64,000 nt of DNA, from assembly GCA_013400155.1 (NCBI GenBank), contig VXBM01000573.1, positions 162,284 through 226,283 on the forward strand, written 5' to 3'. The number at the start of each line of letters is the position of its first letter. Position 1 is the first letter of the stretch. The position numbers and the translations under genes are program-made. Below, one piece after another: positions 12,001-24,700 of the stretch. Under the pieces are notes generated by a model that saw only the letters and a list, made by a program, of their open reading frames with translations, ran no database searches and was not told the origin of the DNA. This DNA is from Helopsaltes ochotensis (lineage: Eukaryota; Chordata; Aves; Passeriformes; Locustellidae).

Positions 12001-15000
12001 ACTTGGAAACATGAAGTGTTAATTTCCAGCCTCTGCTCAGTGCCATCTTCTCAAGGGAGAGAGTTAATTGTGGAGCTCTGCATGGCAGCTTGACTATGGT
12101 CTTTCATGTAAAGCCATGGTGTGCCCCAAGAGGGCCTTAGGGAACTCTCAGGACACCCCTCTTTGCAGGTGAACACTGCTCTCAGGGTGGGGGCCTTTTA
12201 GTTTCCTAATTCCCCATGGACACTGCTCAAGGACCGTGGGCATGGCCAGGTAAGGGTTTGTCCCAGCTGCTAGACCTATTTTGGTGATTCTTGATGTGCA
12301 GTTTAATGCAGTTTTTAACTACTTGGAAGTAGTTCCTTGGCTTCATATCCAGAATAAGACCACCCACAACCCATGACTTTGTGCTAGCGATCACAAGGAG
12401 GGTGGTGGCAATGTCTGGCAGTCATAACTGGGAGGGGAGGAGGGATCTGTCAGAGGCTGAGGACCAGTGCACTTCCAGAAGTCTCCCATGCTCAGGAGCA
12501 CATAGGCTCACAATGAGAGCATCCTGTCACATCCCGCACTGCAAGAAAGGATGTTTTCAAAGTCCTGTGGAGATCACAGAGAACACAGAACTCTCCAGAA
12601 ATGAAAGTAAAATAGAATCACAGAATGCTTGGGGTTAAAGATCATCTAGTCCCAATCCCTGCCATGGGGAGGGACACTTTCCACTAGACCAGGCTGCTCC
12701 AAGCCCCATCCAACCTGGCTTTGAGCACTTCCAGGGATGGGGCAGCCAAAGCATCTCTGGGGAACACTTACTTTTCCGAATAACAAACTCTTCATCGGAT
12801 GGTTTTCTCTCAGTTTTCCTTTTAGGAAGAAATTTCTTCATTGTTTTTGGACTTTTGCTGGAATCCTACAGAGAAATAGACTCTTGTCTTTAACCAGAAC
12901 CAAAGGCAGCTGGAACAGTGGAGCAGCACAGCTGGGTGCAGCTATCCATGCTACACATAACACGTTTAAGAGCTACAAAGCAGACAATGACAAAGTTGAG
13001 GAAAACTTTGTTGCCCTTCACATGTACCAGTTGTGACCCACTGCTCTCTGGAACAGCAGTGGGAATTGCACCTGCAGGTTTGGGCCAGGACAGGCTCTTC
13101 TAGTAAATTCAACTCTTCTCTAAAATCCTTTAGCCAAAGAATTCCAATACAGTCATAGCACTTTTAGTCTGCTTCCCAACTCTGTGCTCAATGCTAGAAA
13201 ACCCTAATATGTGGTTTATTTCATTGACTTGATTTCTAATATAAAAGAGTTGGCAAATAGCTCTGCTTCTAAATTCCCACCATTTGAGAGTATAAATCAC
13301 ACACACACACATATACACAGAGAACAGACAAACACACAAAGTTACTGTTTGCTGACTCCATGAGTAAGAAGCACAAGTTTTTATCTCCTTCACTCAGTTA
13401 AAAGTCTTGCTGATTAGGAGAGATTTACTGTATTAGTAGGTTACATGCAATAAGGATTTAAAGAACAGGCATGCCAGAAGGGTTAAGTACCATAACACTA
13501 AACTCTTTCTGAGAGTTATCTCAAAATATACTTGTCAGTTGTTACTGACTCTGACAATAACTTAGATACAACAATGCAAAATTAGGATCATGCAAGCACA
13601 AGTAGCATTAACAGGAACAAGCATTCTGTGCCACGACAAGCCAGGGATGTATCTATCCTTACCTTTAAGATATAAGACATCCTCTACAATGAATATGCAA
13701 AGAAAGAGAAGATGAGTGTGAGAGACTGATGATTTTTATCATCAAGTCCATTAAATCCACAATTCTAAACCACATTTCAATGTTAGTCCTGCGATTAATG
13801 CAGCACACCCTCTGTACTGGTTTTAAAGCACTATCAACATGCAAAGGAGAACCTTGTCATGCAAAACTGAAAATTTACATGTGAGATGCAGGGTGAATGG
13901 GCATTAATACACTCTAAACACACAGAGAACATGCCTCCTTAGTTAGTAGTGGGTGTCTGTGGATGTTGGTTGCCTAAACTGGCACTTACAACTGCAGGAG
14001 CCCCATCCTAGCCCCAGGGAGCACTCAGGGTCTGTGCTCAACACCAATCATACGGGCCCCAGCCCAGTCCAGTCAGGATGTTCTGCCCACCCTTTTGAAA
14101 ATATCCTAGGACTCCATCTTCTCAAAGGGGACCTTCCATCCTCGCTGAAGGCCTGACCATGTCAGGCATCAGCACTGACACCTTGCTGCTCCACTGGTAG
14201 GGGTGGGAAGCCCCCTACATACCCTGTGGAGGATTCCATCCCTGCATCCCATCCCTGGGATGCTTCATCCAGGGAGCCACTAGGCTCTCCTGCAGGTCTG
14301 CCCAGCAAAGTCCTGAACCCTGATGTTATAAAGCCTTCACCTCATGCAAAGCAGCCAGTTTGAAAAAAAAGTAGTAGAAGAAACAATCTGTAAATCTTTT
14401 TTCCTTTGCTAAACTGAATCCAGACACAGTACTTCACCCAAAGAACTTACCTGTTCTGTCATTTCAAATGATTACTGGAAACAGAACAGGAAAAATGACC
14501 CAACTTCAATGGAAATAACAAGAGTGAGGTGCCATACACAAGCAGGTTTCCTGAGCACAGCTGGGTACAAGGAAGTGTACAAGACTGTGCCATCTTATCC
14601 TACACTACAAGAAGACAAGTAAAATAACACTGGATGCCTAAAAATCTCTACTCTTTTAATCAAACTGTCCCACTTGCTTCCTTGCAAGTAAACTTTGAAA
14701 TTTGTATTCCTTCATTATATCTTCAGTATAGGAAGGTGCTTGCATGGTACTGTCAGCATTGTTTATTTTGTGCTCTACTTGACATTAAAAAAAGTAAATA
14801 CAGTGAAATAGGGATTCTGTTTAGTGATTAAGTATTCCACAGGGATCCACAGACAGATGTGGATCTGGCATGGGTCAACAACCAAATTTATTTCCCATCT
14901 GTCATCTCAGGCTTGTATCCATGAGTCTCTCCCCAGGCTCAAGCTGGACTGACTGAGTACCAGGCTGTGCCTGCCCAGCTCTGCTGGACGTACTGGCCTT

Positions 15001-18000
15001 TGGGTTTGTACCAACATGGTCAGCACAACTTGTTCCCATGGAAGCCACATTTTTGGTCCTGTGACACCTTGCAGGATACCATCCAGCATGCGGTCCCTTG
15101 GCACTCACTGCAGGCTAGGCATCTGTGGTAAAAACCTCTCCCCTGGTTTCAACACAGAGTTTAATTCCTGCTGTGAGTGGGAGTGGACAAGAAGCTGCAA
15201 AGGACCATGGTATTAATGATATCACTCAATCTGTGGTTTTTCCCACAGAAAAAAATCTCTTCTACCTCAAACCTCTACCTATATTTTTAGTTCACCATGC
15301 AAGCAAGAAATGGTTTAGCCACCATCAGGAATTTGGAACATGCAAAGATTATGGGTATTTTTTAGTCTGCTCAGTTGGTATTTAAACAATTTAATTCCAA
15401 AACTGAAATGTATTACTTTACAAATTCTAAGAAATAAATGGAACAAGATGCAATGAGGCTACTCAAAATCTCTACCTGGAGCAGCAGTCCCACAGTCCTG
15501 CCAGCTGCCAGGCTCTCCATCCCTAAGTGCTCGGAGGGCTGAGAGGGTCCAAGCCCCCTCCCTGTCCCCATCGCCACTGAGACAGAAATACCCCTGGGGC
15601 TGCTGTACCAAGAAAGGCAGCTGACTCAGATCCAGAGCACTCACTCAATAAGGGGAACGTTACCTGAGGTACTGGTGAGTAATTCCAAAAACTTAACATG
15701 AGGTAGGGAAGGAGAGCACTACATTTGTGGTGTAGGGTGACAACATACATAGGCTGTATTTTGGATTTTCCCACACCTCCTCCCATCTCCCAGGCTGGGA
15801 TTCCTGCAGATGAAGCCATCCCTTGGCTGCTGTCTCCCAACAGGACCTTGCTATGTAACACTCAGGTGGGTGGCAAAGGAGGGTCAAGCCCCATATCCTG
15901 CTCCAGCACCGAAACAGGGTGGAAGACACAAGAAACACAGGGCAGGCCTTTTGCCTCTTCCTCGTGGTGCACAACTGCTTCTCAATCCTGTACCACTGAG
16001 CTGCTGCGACAGCTGGAACACATCCCAGCAGCGAGCAGGCCCCTGTCCAAGCTCAGGCCAAGGCAGAAAGAAGGAAAGGAGGCAGCTCCACCATGGCACT
16101 GCCAAAAGACAGGGCTCTATGGATCACCCAGATGTGGGAGTGGTGACATCCACCAGCTGAGGGTGTTGGCCATGGCAGCCAAGAGCAAACATCCAGTCTG
16201 CAAACACATGTACTCATGAGTCCTGTGTAGCACAAAGCCTGGCACAGCGACCAACATCCACCACAGGACTGGGACCAAACTGGCAGGGTCATTTCTCTCA
16301 ACATCCCCAGGAACCTACATTCCTGTGCCCTTGCTGTGGGGTACGAATCCTGGACACAAGGCTTACGGATGGTGTGAAATCAGGGTCCTGGACAGGCAGG
16401 TGGGATTATTACCTCTTTGTAACTCAGTGCTGCTGATGGTCTGAGTGGAGGAGCAGGACGGAGGCAGCTCAAGCTCCAGGGCTTGAGGATTTTGGGGGGT
16501 TCCAGAGGCCCACGGATCTGCCCAGCTGAACTAAATGTCTGAGAAAATAGATGAGAAGCAAACCAGGACTGTTAACCACCAAACAAGGCAGAGAAGTGGA
16601 GGGGGATGGACAAGTGTTAAGATACTGAGTTGCAACAAAAATAGGGCAGGATACATGTAAAATGGTAAAAGCACAACATGGTCACAAAGCAAACTGTGGG
16701 ATTTGTCTCACAGCTGTTGTGTTAGCTCAGTGCCAGGGTGCTGCTGAAACAGAGGGCTCGGGCAGCAGTGAGGAACGTAGGTGGCAGGGGCCAGGAGGGG
16801 ACACTTACCGAATGAGGGCTCCAGGACTGTGTTTTGGAGATGGTGCTGCATGTCCCTTTGGTCAGCCTTTGCAAGTGGTCAAGCCATTCTTGCAAGTCCT
16901 GGCTGGTGCTGCAGGACACAGTGATCCGCTCCATCGTGTTCCCTGTGGCAGAGGGTTAAATAACTTGTTTTTAGCAAGTGGTGGAGACTCAGAAGGAAAC
17001 ACAGGGTGAGATCAGCTTTGCACAGCAGGAAATGGCTCCTCACAATTTGCACAGCTACAAAAAGGCCAGGGCAAAGATAGAAACAGAATCATGGAATCCT
17101 TAAGGTTGGAAAAGACATCTAAGATCATCAAGTCCAACCATTAACCCAGCACTGCAAGGTGCACCACTAAACCATATCCCTAAGCATCTCATCTACAGTG
17201 ATGATGTGACTGCCCATCCTGCTCCAGGCAACCACCGACAGTGTGGGAGCTGCAAGAAATGCTAGGGTAACTGCTGACATGAAGTGTGAGGATTACTTAA
17301 TGTTGAAGGTCATTAAACACAACACTACCATGATTAACAGGATCCTGACACCAAATATCACCAGCACGGAGCTGCGCTGCAGCCCAGGCACTGAGCATGA
17401 AATGACCGTGTGTAGCTACAAGTAGTGAGATAAACTGAAGGGGAAAATGGGATGGAGGCTCCCTGATGACCAGAACCATTAATCTGTCAATAAATGAGGT
17501 ACTCACAGCTACAAGGTATGGCTACTGGATGCAGACAGGGCACACCAGTGTAGAGCAGTGCTACTGGGCTGAGAGATTTGTCCCATACAAAACCCTATGG
17601 TATCCAATGGTAGCCAGAGGCAGAGCTCCATGGCACTTGGAGGAGACTGCCTCAAGCACGACAGAGGTGCTCAGACACTCAGACAACATATGATAAAACA
17701 GCAGGAAGATCGTTGTGGAGGGTTAAGGGGAAGGAGGAGCAGTACTTCCAGTGGCAACGGTTGTTTGCACTGGGAGGAATGCCCCAGGCAGAGGCCACCA
17801 CTGACCTGTGATTTCAAACATGTGCTCATTCCCTTCGGCATCTTCCAGCTTTGTCAGTGTCATTCCTGTCAAAGGCAGCTTTCCCTGGGAGAATTGAAGA
17901 GCAGTCAGTGTCAGCAGGTGTTGTTCTGCTTGTTTCTGCTGATTCCTTTCTCTTTGGAAATCGCCATTTAAAATTAATTTGTGAAGGCTTCAGGCTGCAT

Positions 18001-18625
18001 GAAGAGTCTCCTTTAATGTATGGATCTAGATTTCCCTGCACAACTAGGTCAAACTCCGGAGATGAGGCTCCCATGACAACTGAGTCATCCCTGCCTCATC
18101 TGCCGCCCTTTTCCCTTCATTCAGTGCAAACCTTTTTTACAGTCAAGTCAGAAGGATCCATTTCCCCAGGCTTTTTCTGAAAACCTTCCCCATCCCTCTA
18201 ATTTGCATGCTGAACTGCCTGCTTACCTTACTCCCACCAGTGGGTCAAGTCAGAAAACCCAGCCAAATATTTCCCAAATCTTTCTCCTCTCCCTTGCTAT
18301 GACAAATGACACATCAAAACAAGAGTATGCTTTTCCTGGCAATATTGATGGTTTCAGACAGCTGGAGAAAAGCCAAGCTCTCAACAGCCATCGGATGGTA
18401 TGGAAAATGGTAAAACACAAGAAATGCAGATCCATACATAGTATAACTCTTCCACAGGAGTGGAATTTTCATGCTCTTTGCAGTGGGCTTTATAAATATT
18501 TTCCAGAGATGGCACAAAACTGGGAGCTAGCTGGCTGGTCAAAACCCTGCAGCTAAGTTAGGACACCTTACACACACACCCCACTCTCAAGAACAGCAGA
18601 TAGAACAACAGGTTTTGAGGTTTTT

Positions 18626-18712
<87 letters not shown>

Positions 18713-21700
18713 CACAGCATTCACTTACCAAATGCTGTTTAACCAGTTATCAGGACAAAGGCATTGACTGTCTTAACACATGGTACAGCCAAGTCCTGGT
18801 CCCCAGCCTGGGGTACTTGCATCACAACAGAGAGTTTGAAGGATGCAGAGGACTTGAATTTGATAAGAGCTCTCTGATTTGCTTTTTTACACCAAAGGCC
18901 TTGCAACTTCAAACTAAGCATGCCTACCTGATAGATGAACCCACTCATCCGTGGGCTGGCAGACAGCATCAGCAAAACATTGGAAAATAACAAGAAATAC
19001 CGCTCCTCTTTCTCCTGGGGGAATAAGAATTTAGGTTAGTCCAGTCTGCAGCGCATCACAAGCACCTGCCTCTAGCAAACTGAACCTGTTGCAACTGGAA
19101 TCCCAGCCTGTGAGATCACCCCCAAACCAACTATTCTGGCTTTTTTTTTTCCTTACAGCATCTAATTTATGCACCAGTTTTCCCAGCATAGATTTTTGTT
19201 GGCATCTTGCTAATCCTCTTCCAATCATTGCAGAGTGCCTGAGAAGGCCCTATGTCCCCCAGCATCCCACATCCCAAACAAGAAAGGCTTTTAGGACTAG
19301 ATGTTGCACGGGGTTGTTTGTTTTACAGGTCTTGCCTTCCCAGTGAAAAACTGCTACAGCAAGCAATTCAGTGCTCACAGGTACTTTCCCACACGGAGCA
19401 TGCAGCACACACAGCCTTAGCACCACTGGGGAAGGTCCGTGTCAGGCATTAGGACCAGCAGGACAAGAATCACTCCAGTTAGTTCCAAAGCACAATCAGC
19501 TCTGGGACAAGGCATCAGAGCAGACCCTGTGCGGCACACAGGCATTTTCTAGTCACTCTCATTTCTCAGAGTAAGTCACAGGGGAGAAAGAGGGAAATTA
19601 ATGTGCTATACGACATGGAGATGATTCTTTTCTTGAAAAGTGTGTCACCAAAGGCCTGAAGCTAAGCCTACAGGGTGCCTGACTCACTCCAAAGACGTGC
19701 ATAGTCCCATTGCATAGCTTTTCCCAAGGTAAAATTATTTGTCAGCGTTATTTGTCATCTGTTTGTGGCATGGAAGGAGAGGAGCTGCCACCTCGCATCA
19801 CTTACAACAGGAGCAAGCAGATATTCAGACAGGAGGTCCTAACCCAGCAGAAGGAACACCACACTCACCTCACTTCCTCCAGACTGTACCATAACTTGGG
19901 ACATGTAGATGACGTTTCCCATCATTTTTATGTCTTCCCCTTCCCAGCGCTGGATGGATTCAGAAAGGATTTGCAGCTCAAGTTGTTTCCTCTTCCTCAG
20001 TTCCTGGCATTGTGACTGGGAGTCACAGCAGAGCTTTGTTAGCTAAAGGCAGGAGCCACCCCAAACCATCTCAGTTTCACCAGCAGCATTCACACAGCCC
20101 TGTGGGCTCAGGGATGGTCATGCCATGGATCAGGAAAGTCTGTTTTAGCCCCATTACATTAAGTTTGTTTAGAAATCACATCCTAGTAATATATGAGGTA
20201 ATGATTACATTCAAATGTTAAGGAAATTGCAAACTGCACAGCGCAAACTTTCCTTTCCAAACTAGCCCTACCTCTGAGAGTTCAGAGTCACTATTTCCAA
20301 ACCAAGACAGCCACACAGTTAAATGTCTCTAATTTTGCTACTGCTTAGAGGGATTTTGCACATTTTGTCCAAACAGCAGAGTTGAATTTGTAGTACTGCA
20401 AAGTCCCCACAAATCAGATGGATGGATATTTTCTAACCAAAATCTGGGAAGCCAAAAGCAGGACTGAGTGGTGCTGTAGGTTAGCACAAAAAAGAATCTT
20501 CTGAAAGTGCTGTAATTGAAAAGACTGCACCACTGCTGGGCAGTTGGGGACTGGAGAGGCTCCACGGAGCCACCAGACTCTCATCAGCTCTCAGCAAGAG
20601 AGGACAATGCTGACGGAACAAAGAGTCCTGCAAATCCAGGCAATACTTTCTTTAACTGACCCCTCTGCCAAAAGGGAAAATTTCTGCTAAGCCAAACCAG
20701 GGCTGTTTTCACCAACTGCTTGGTTTTTCCTAACACCTTTTTCTGACAGAGATTCTCCTCCTTACCAATTCATTGAGTATCCAGCTGTTCAAAGAGAGGC
20801 TGCACTGGGTCTAGTTTGAAATCACATACATTTGAACCAAACTGTGGGGGTTTACTCTGGTTCTACAACTGTTGTATGCTTTGATGGCTCCCCAAGTGTC
20901 TGAATCGAATGTTCCCAGGATAAAAATCTGAATATAATCCACAGGAGTCCATCACAGTCTGTGCAGAGGCACGGCTGTGAACCACAGCAGCTCCTTGGTC
21001 CCCCCCTGCCTTTGCTCAGGAACCTTCCTGGTCCTATAACAGGATCACATGCCCATCACAAGGGACAACTCTGCCAGTCTAACCTCAAATCCACATTGAA
21101 CCTCTTTAGTTGTGTCATAGTGACATTAAATTACTTATCACCCAAGTACACATTTCAAGTAAAACCATCCAGTGTTTACGAGATTTCCTAAAGATTAATA
21201 ACACCTCATAATTTAAATGAGTTATTCCCCTACTGATTTCCAGAATAAATGGAAAGGGTACTGAGTTTCTAAGTACATGTATCACCCTTTCCTGTTTTCT
21301 GTGAACTTTCTCCTCCCCATCTTCTTTCTGCACTGCTAAACACTTGCAATTGTCACAAACGTGTGACATCTACTGTGCTAAAGGAAGGGAGCTGGATCAT
21401 ATCTTGAGTAGTTATAGTGAAAGGTTCTCTGTGGCTACAAAGCAAGAGACACTAGATCATTTTTAATAACCGAAGAAAGCTTTTCTAGGTAAAACCCTTG
21501 TGCATATGGATGGCTTTTCCCCCTCTATTTCATCTCAGTGCAGCAGGACTTTGGGGGGTGCAGGTGACAGAGTTCACAGAAATAGGTCTGTTATCTCTTA
21601 CTCATCCCTTCTCTCTGTTCCCCACCCGTAGTCATGGCACCTTGAGTCACAAATTACTGGAATGTGGTCCAAGCCTCCTGATGCCCATGGAGCAAACCTC

Positions 21701-24700
21701 AGCAAAACCAAGAGTTACTCTATGGGCTCAGAGGGGAGCTTCCCATTGGCACCAGCACTTGGGACAGCCACAGCCCTGCTCACGTCTCCCTCAATGAGCA
21801 AGGGGTGGCCCAGTTTTGGGTGGCAAATGATTAGGGAATGGAGGCAACAGGAGATGAAAGGGACCCTGCTGCCACCACGGTCCACACGTGGCTTTCAGTA
21901 ACAAAGGAGAAACTTGCAGATCCACCACTTCTGATCTAGGAGCAGAGAGCCAGAGGAGCAGCTCTGGGCTTGAAATATGAAATTAAGTTTCTTTGTAACC
22001 CATCTTTTCCATTCCAAAAGACCTTTTTTCCTAATGAGGAGACAAATGTCAGGCTTGACTCATTCTTTATGAAATGCAGACCTGAAATGGAGTGCTCTAT
22101 TTTAAGAATTGCCACCTACCACAAGGGACTTGAAGGATGTGATGGCTTTCAAAACATCTTCATGATCTGCATGCGCCTCCTAGTGAAGGGAGAACAAATT
22201 CCTCAGCCATCAGCAGCACCCACCCTGAGCATCACCCACAGTCCCAGTACACTCAGGGCTGAGCATACAGGCAGCATGGGCTTCAGGAGGAGGTCAAAGT
22301 GCCCCAGGCACCTTCCCCACCATCCACCTCAACATGGCATGGCTAAAGGCAGCTATGCAATTCACTGATACCAATTTAATGAGTGTGAAGTGGCCAGAGA
22401 AAGTGTAGGTGTGATCAGACTTAGAACAAATTGGACCTGCAAAGAAAAATCAATGAAAACAGGCAGTGGTGCAGGGTGCACCTTCAGGAAGGAAACTTCC
22501 ATTGATGTGGCAGGTATTCCAGCCACTGCCCCATCAAGGGTGGAAATCCATGAGCATCAAGGGGGCTTCACTTCTGGGTTTAAGGGAGGGCATGTCTGAG
22601 CAGAGAGCTCTTGGGTGAGGTAAAAGCAGAATGGTGCCCCTTACCTCTGACCCCAGTCGTACGCTCGTACTCTCCCAGAATTTTCTCCTGGATCCAGGGC
22701 TCAGCTCCTCACCACCAAGTCCTCATCCCAAGCAAATCATGAGGTGTCCAGGCTGTGATGGAGCTGTCCCTGCAGCCTGGGATTTCTCATCTGGAATGTG
22801 GGACCAGTGCCTGCCCTGAACACACCTGCCCCCTCAGCAGCTCTGCAGCAGTGCAGGGAATGCTGTGGTGTACATCCACACTACTCACAGCCATCCTCTT
22901 CCCACAACATCACAGCTTAAACCTCAGCCCTACTGATTCATGCAACAAAACTCCCACACCCAGTTTAGAAGCTAAGAGAAATAGGTGATGTGTGTGTGCC
23001 TAAATCCACTGCTGAATTGCCTGCAAACAGCAGGCAAAGAGCACAATGCATATCCTGCAAAGAGCACATTATGCCTGCACAGGCAGGGCAGCTGCAGCCA
23101 GGCTCAGCTCAGTCCCTGCACCTCAGCCAGGTGAGAGGGTACAGGTAGGTCTGGAGTGTGCCTACCCTGCAGGCTGTCATGCCCTCCCCTATGCAGGAGT
23201 ATCCCTGGCTCAAGCATAGAAGTTTTAATCCTTTGGCTTGATTGTAGGTCATGGATTAACAGTGCTGAACTAACTGGTAATTAAAACTGGATGAGGGGGA
23301 AAAGTAAACTTGCTTAGAAACTGACTGTTACTTCTGTTTTCTTCATTCCCTCGCACCACCCCTGAGTTTTGCCTTCCTGCAGCTGCAGTGCACCAGCAGT
23401 GAGTAGCAGAGCTCCAATAGCAGAGAGCTCTACAGCCCCTGGGGCAAGGAATGTCCTGAAGCAGATCTGCTTCTTGCCAAGGAAATCTCTGTGCCACTGG
23501 CTGCTCTCCCTGCTCCCAGGGACTAGCTCTCCACCCCTGTGTCTGTGCTGGCTACCACATCCATGGCTGTCTGTGCAGCTCTGACTCCACCCCAGGAGCA
23601 CAACCCTGGGGCAAGGGGTGGGAATGTGCCTGTGAGCCAAAGGAGTGAGTGGCCAGGCTTAGGAATCTCATCAAATGGTAACAAAAACACAGATTTATTC
23701 TCGGTTGCGCAAATAAACAGCAGCTGCAGCCCGACCCTACACTTGTGCTGGAAATGGCCCATCTTTGAGGAGGGGCTGGGGTGAAGAGCAGGCAATGCAT
23801 TTCCACAACAGTCCTCAGACTCTTCCACCAGTTTCTCACTTTTAATCTGAAAGGTGGATAATATCTGGGGGACATGGGACATCTCCTTGGAGATGTGGTG
23901 AGTACTTTTAGCCGCATGATGCTCAAATAGCAAGAGGCAGAGGTGTCTCAGGAAGCTCAGGGAGCAGCTCTGGCAGCACCAAGGGGCAGACCCTGCCCAG
24001 TAGCCCCACACCCCACCTACCTCCATGTGCCGCTCCAGCTCCTGCAGCAGGGTCACATATTTATCCAGCCTCAGAAAGGGTTTGCTGAGGCTTGTGGTCA
24101 GGATGAGAATGCCTGGGCTGGCCGCACCCTGGCTCTCCATGAACTTCTCCAGCTCATCACTATAAAAAGAGACAACAACAGCAACAACGAGGGCTCTCAG
24201 AGCTGAGGGCTGTGTTTGCTGCCTCCCATGCTCTCCTGATGGCCAGGGCTCTGCTCTGGACTGGTGTAATGCCTCTTTCAAGGCAGCACAAACTCCCCTC
24301 TGAGCACCCCAACCCACCACCAACTCCATAGAGCAAGCTTCTAGCCAAGCAAGACCCTTCTCCCCTGGAAAGCAGGAGAGGATGCTGTGTGGCCACAGGT
24401 GTTGGAATGCACAGCCCCTGGGGCACAATGTTGTCAGCAGCTGGTCCCCCAGCACAGCCAGGTGGCCCGGGGCAGGTGGATGGGGACAGGGGGAGGGGGG
24501 CAGGGGCTGTATAGGCTGGTGCTGTGCTGCAGGAGCCTGCAGCAATGCTCTGGAGCCCTGCTGGAAGCTGTGATGCAGCTGTTTGCATGTACATTTCTCC
24601 AGAGATCATGGCTTCTATGTGTCCACATTTGCCAAAGCTGACTCTTTGTTGATTTAGGAAAAAGGGTCAGACTGAGGAATTGCATGAAAGACTGATTTGC

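Noticed and set aside
23523..24545. 340-codon open frame on the minus strand
   Set aside because: Only the 46 codons of ARHGEF6 exon 10 (24021-24159) match the family and are bounded by splice sites; the rest is intron that happens to lack stops.
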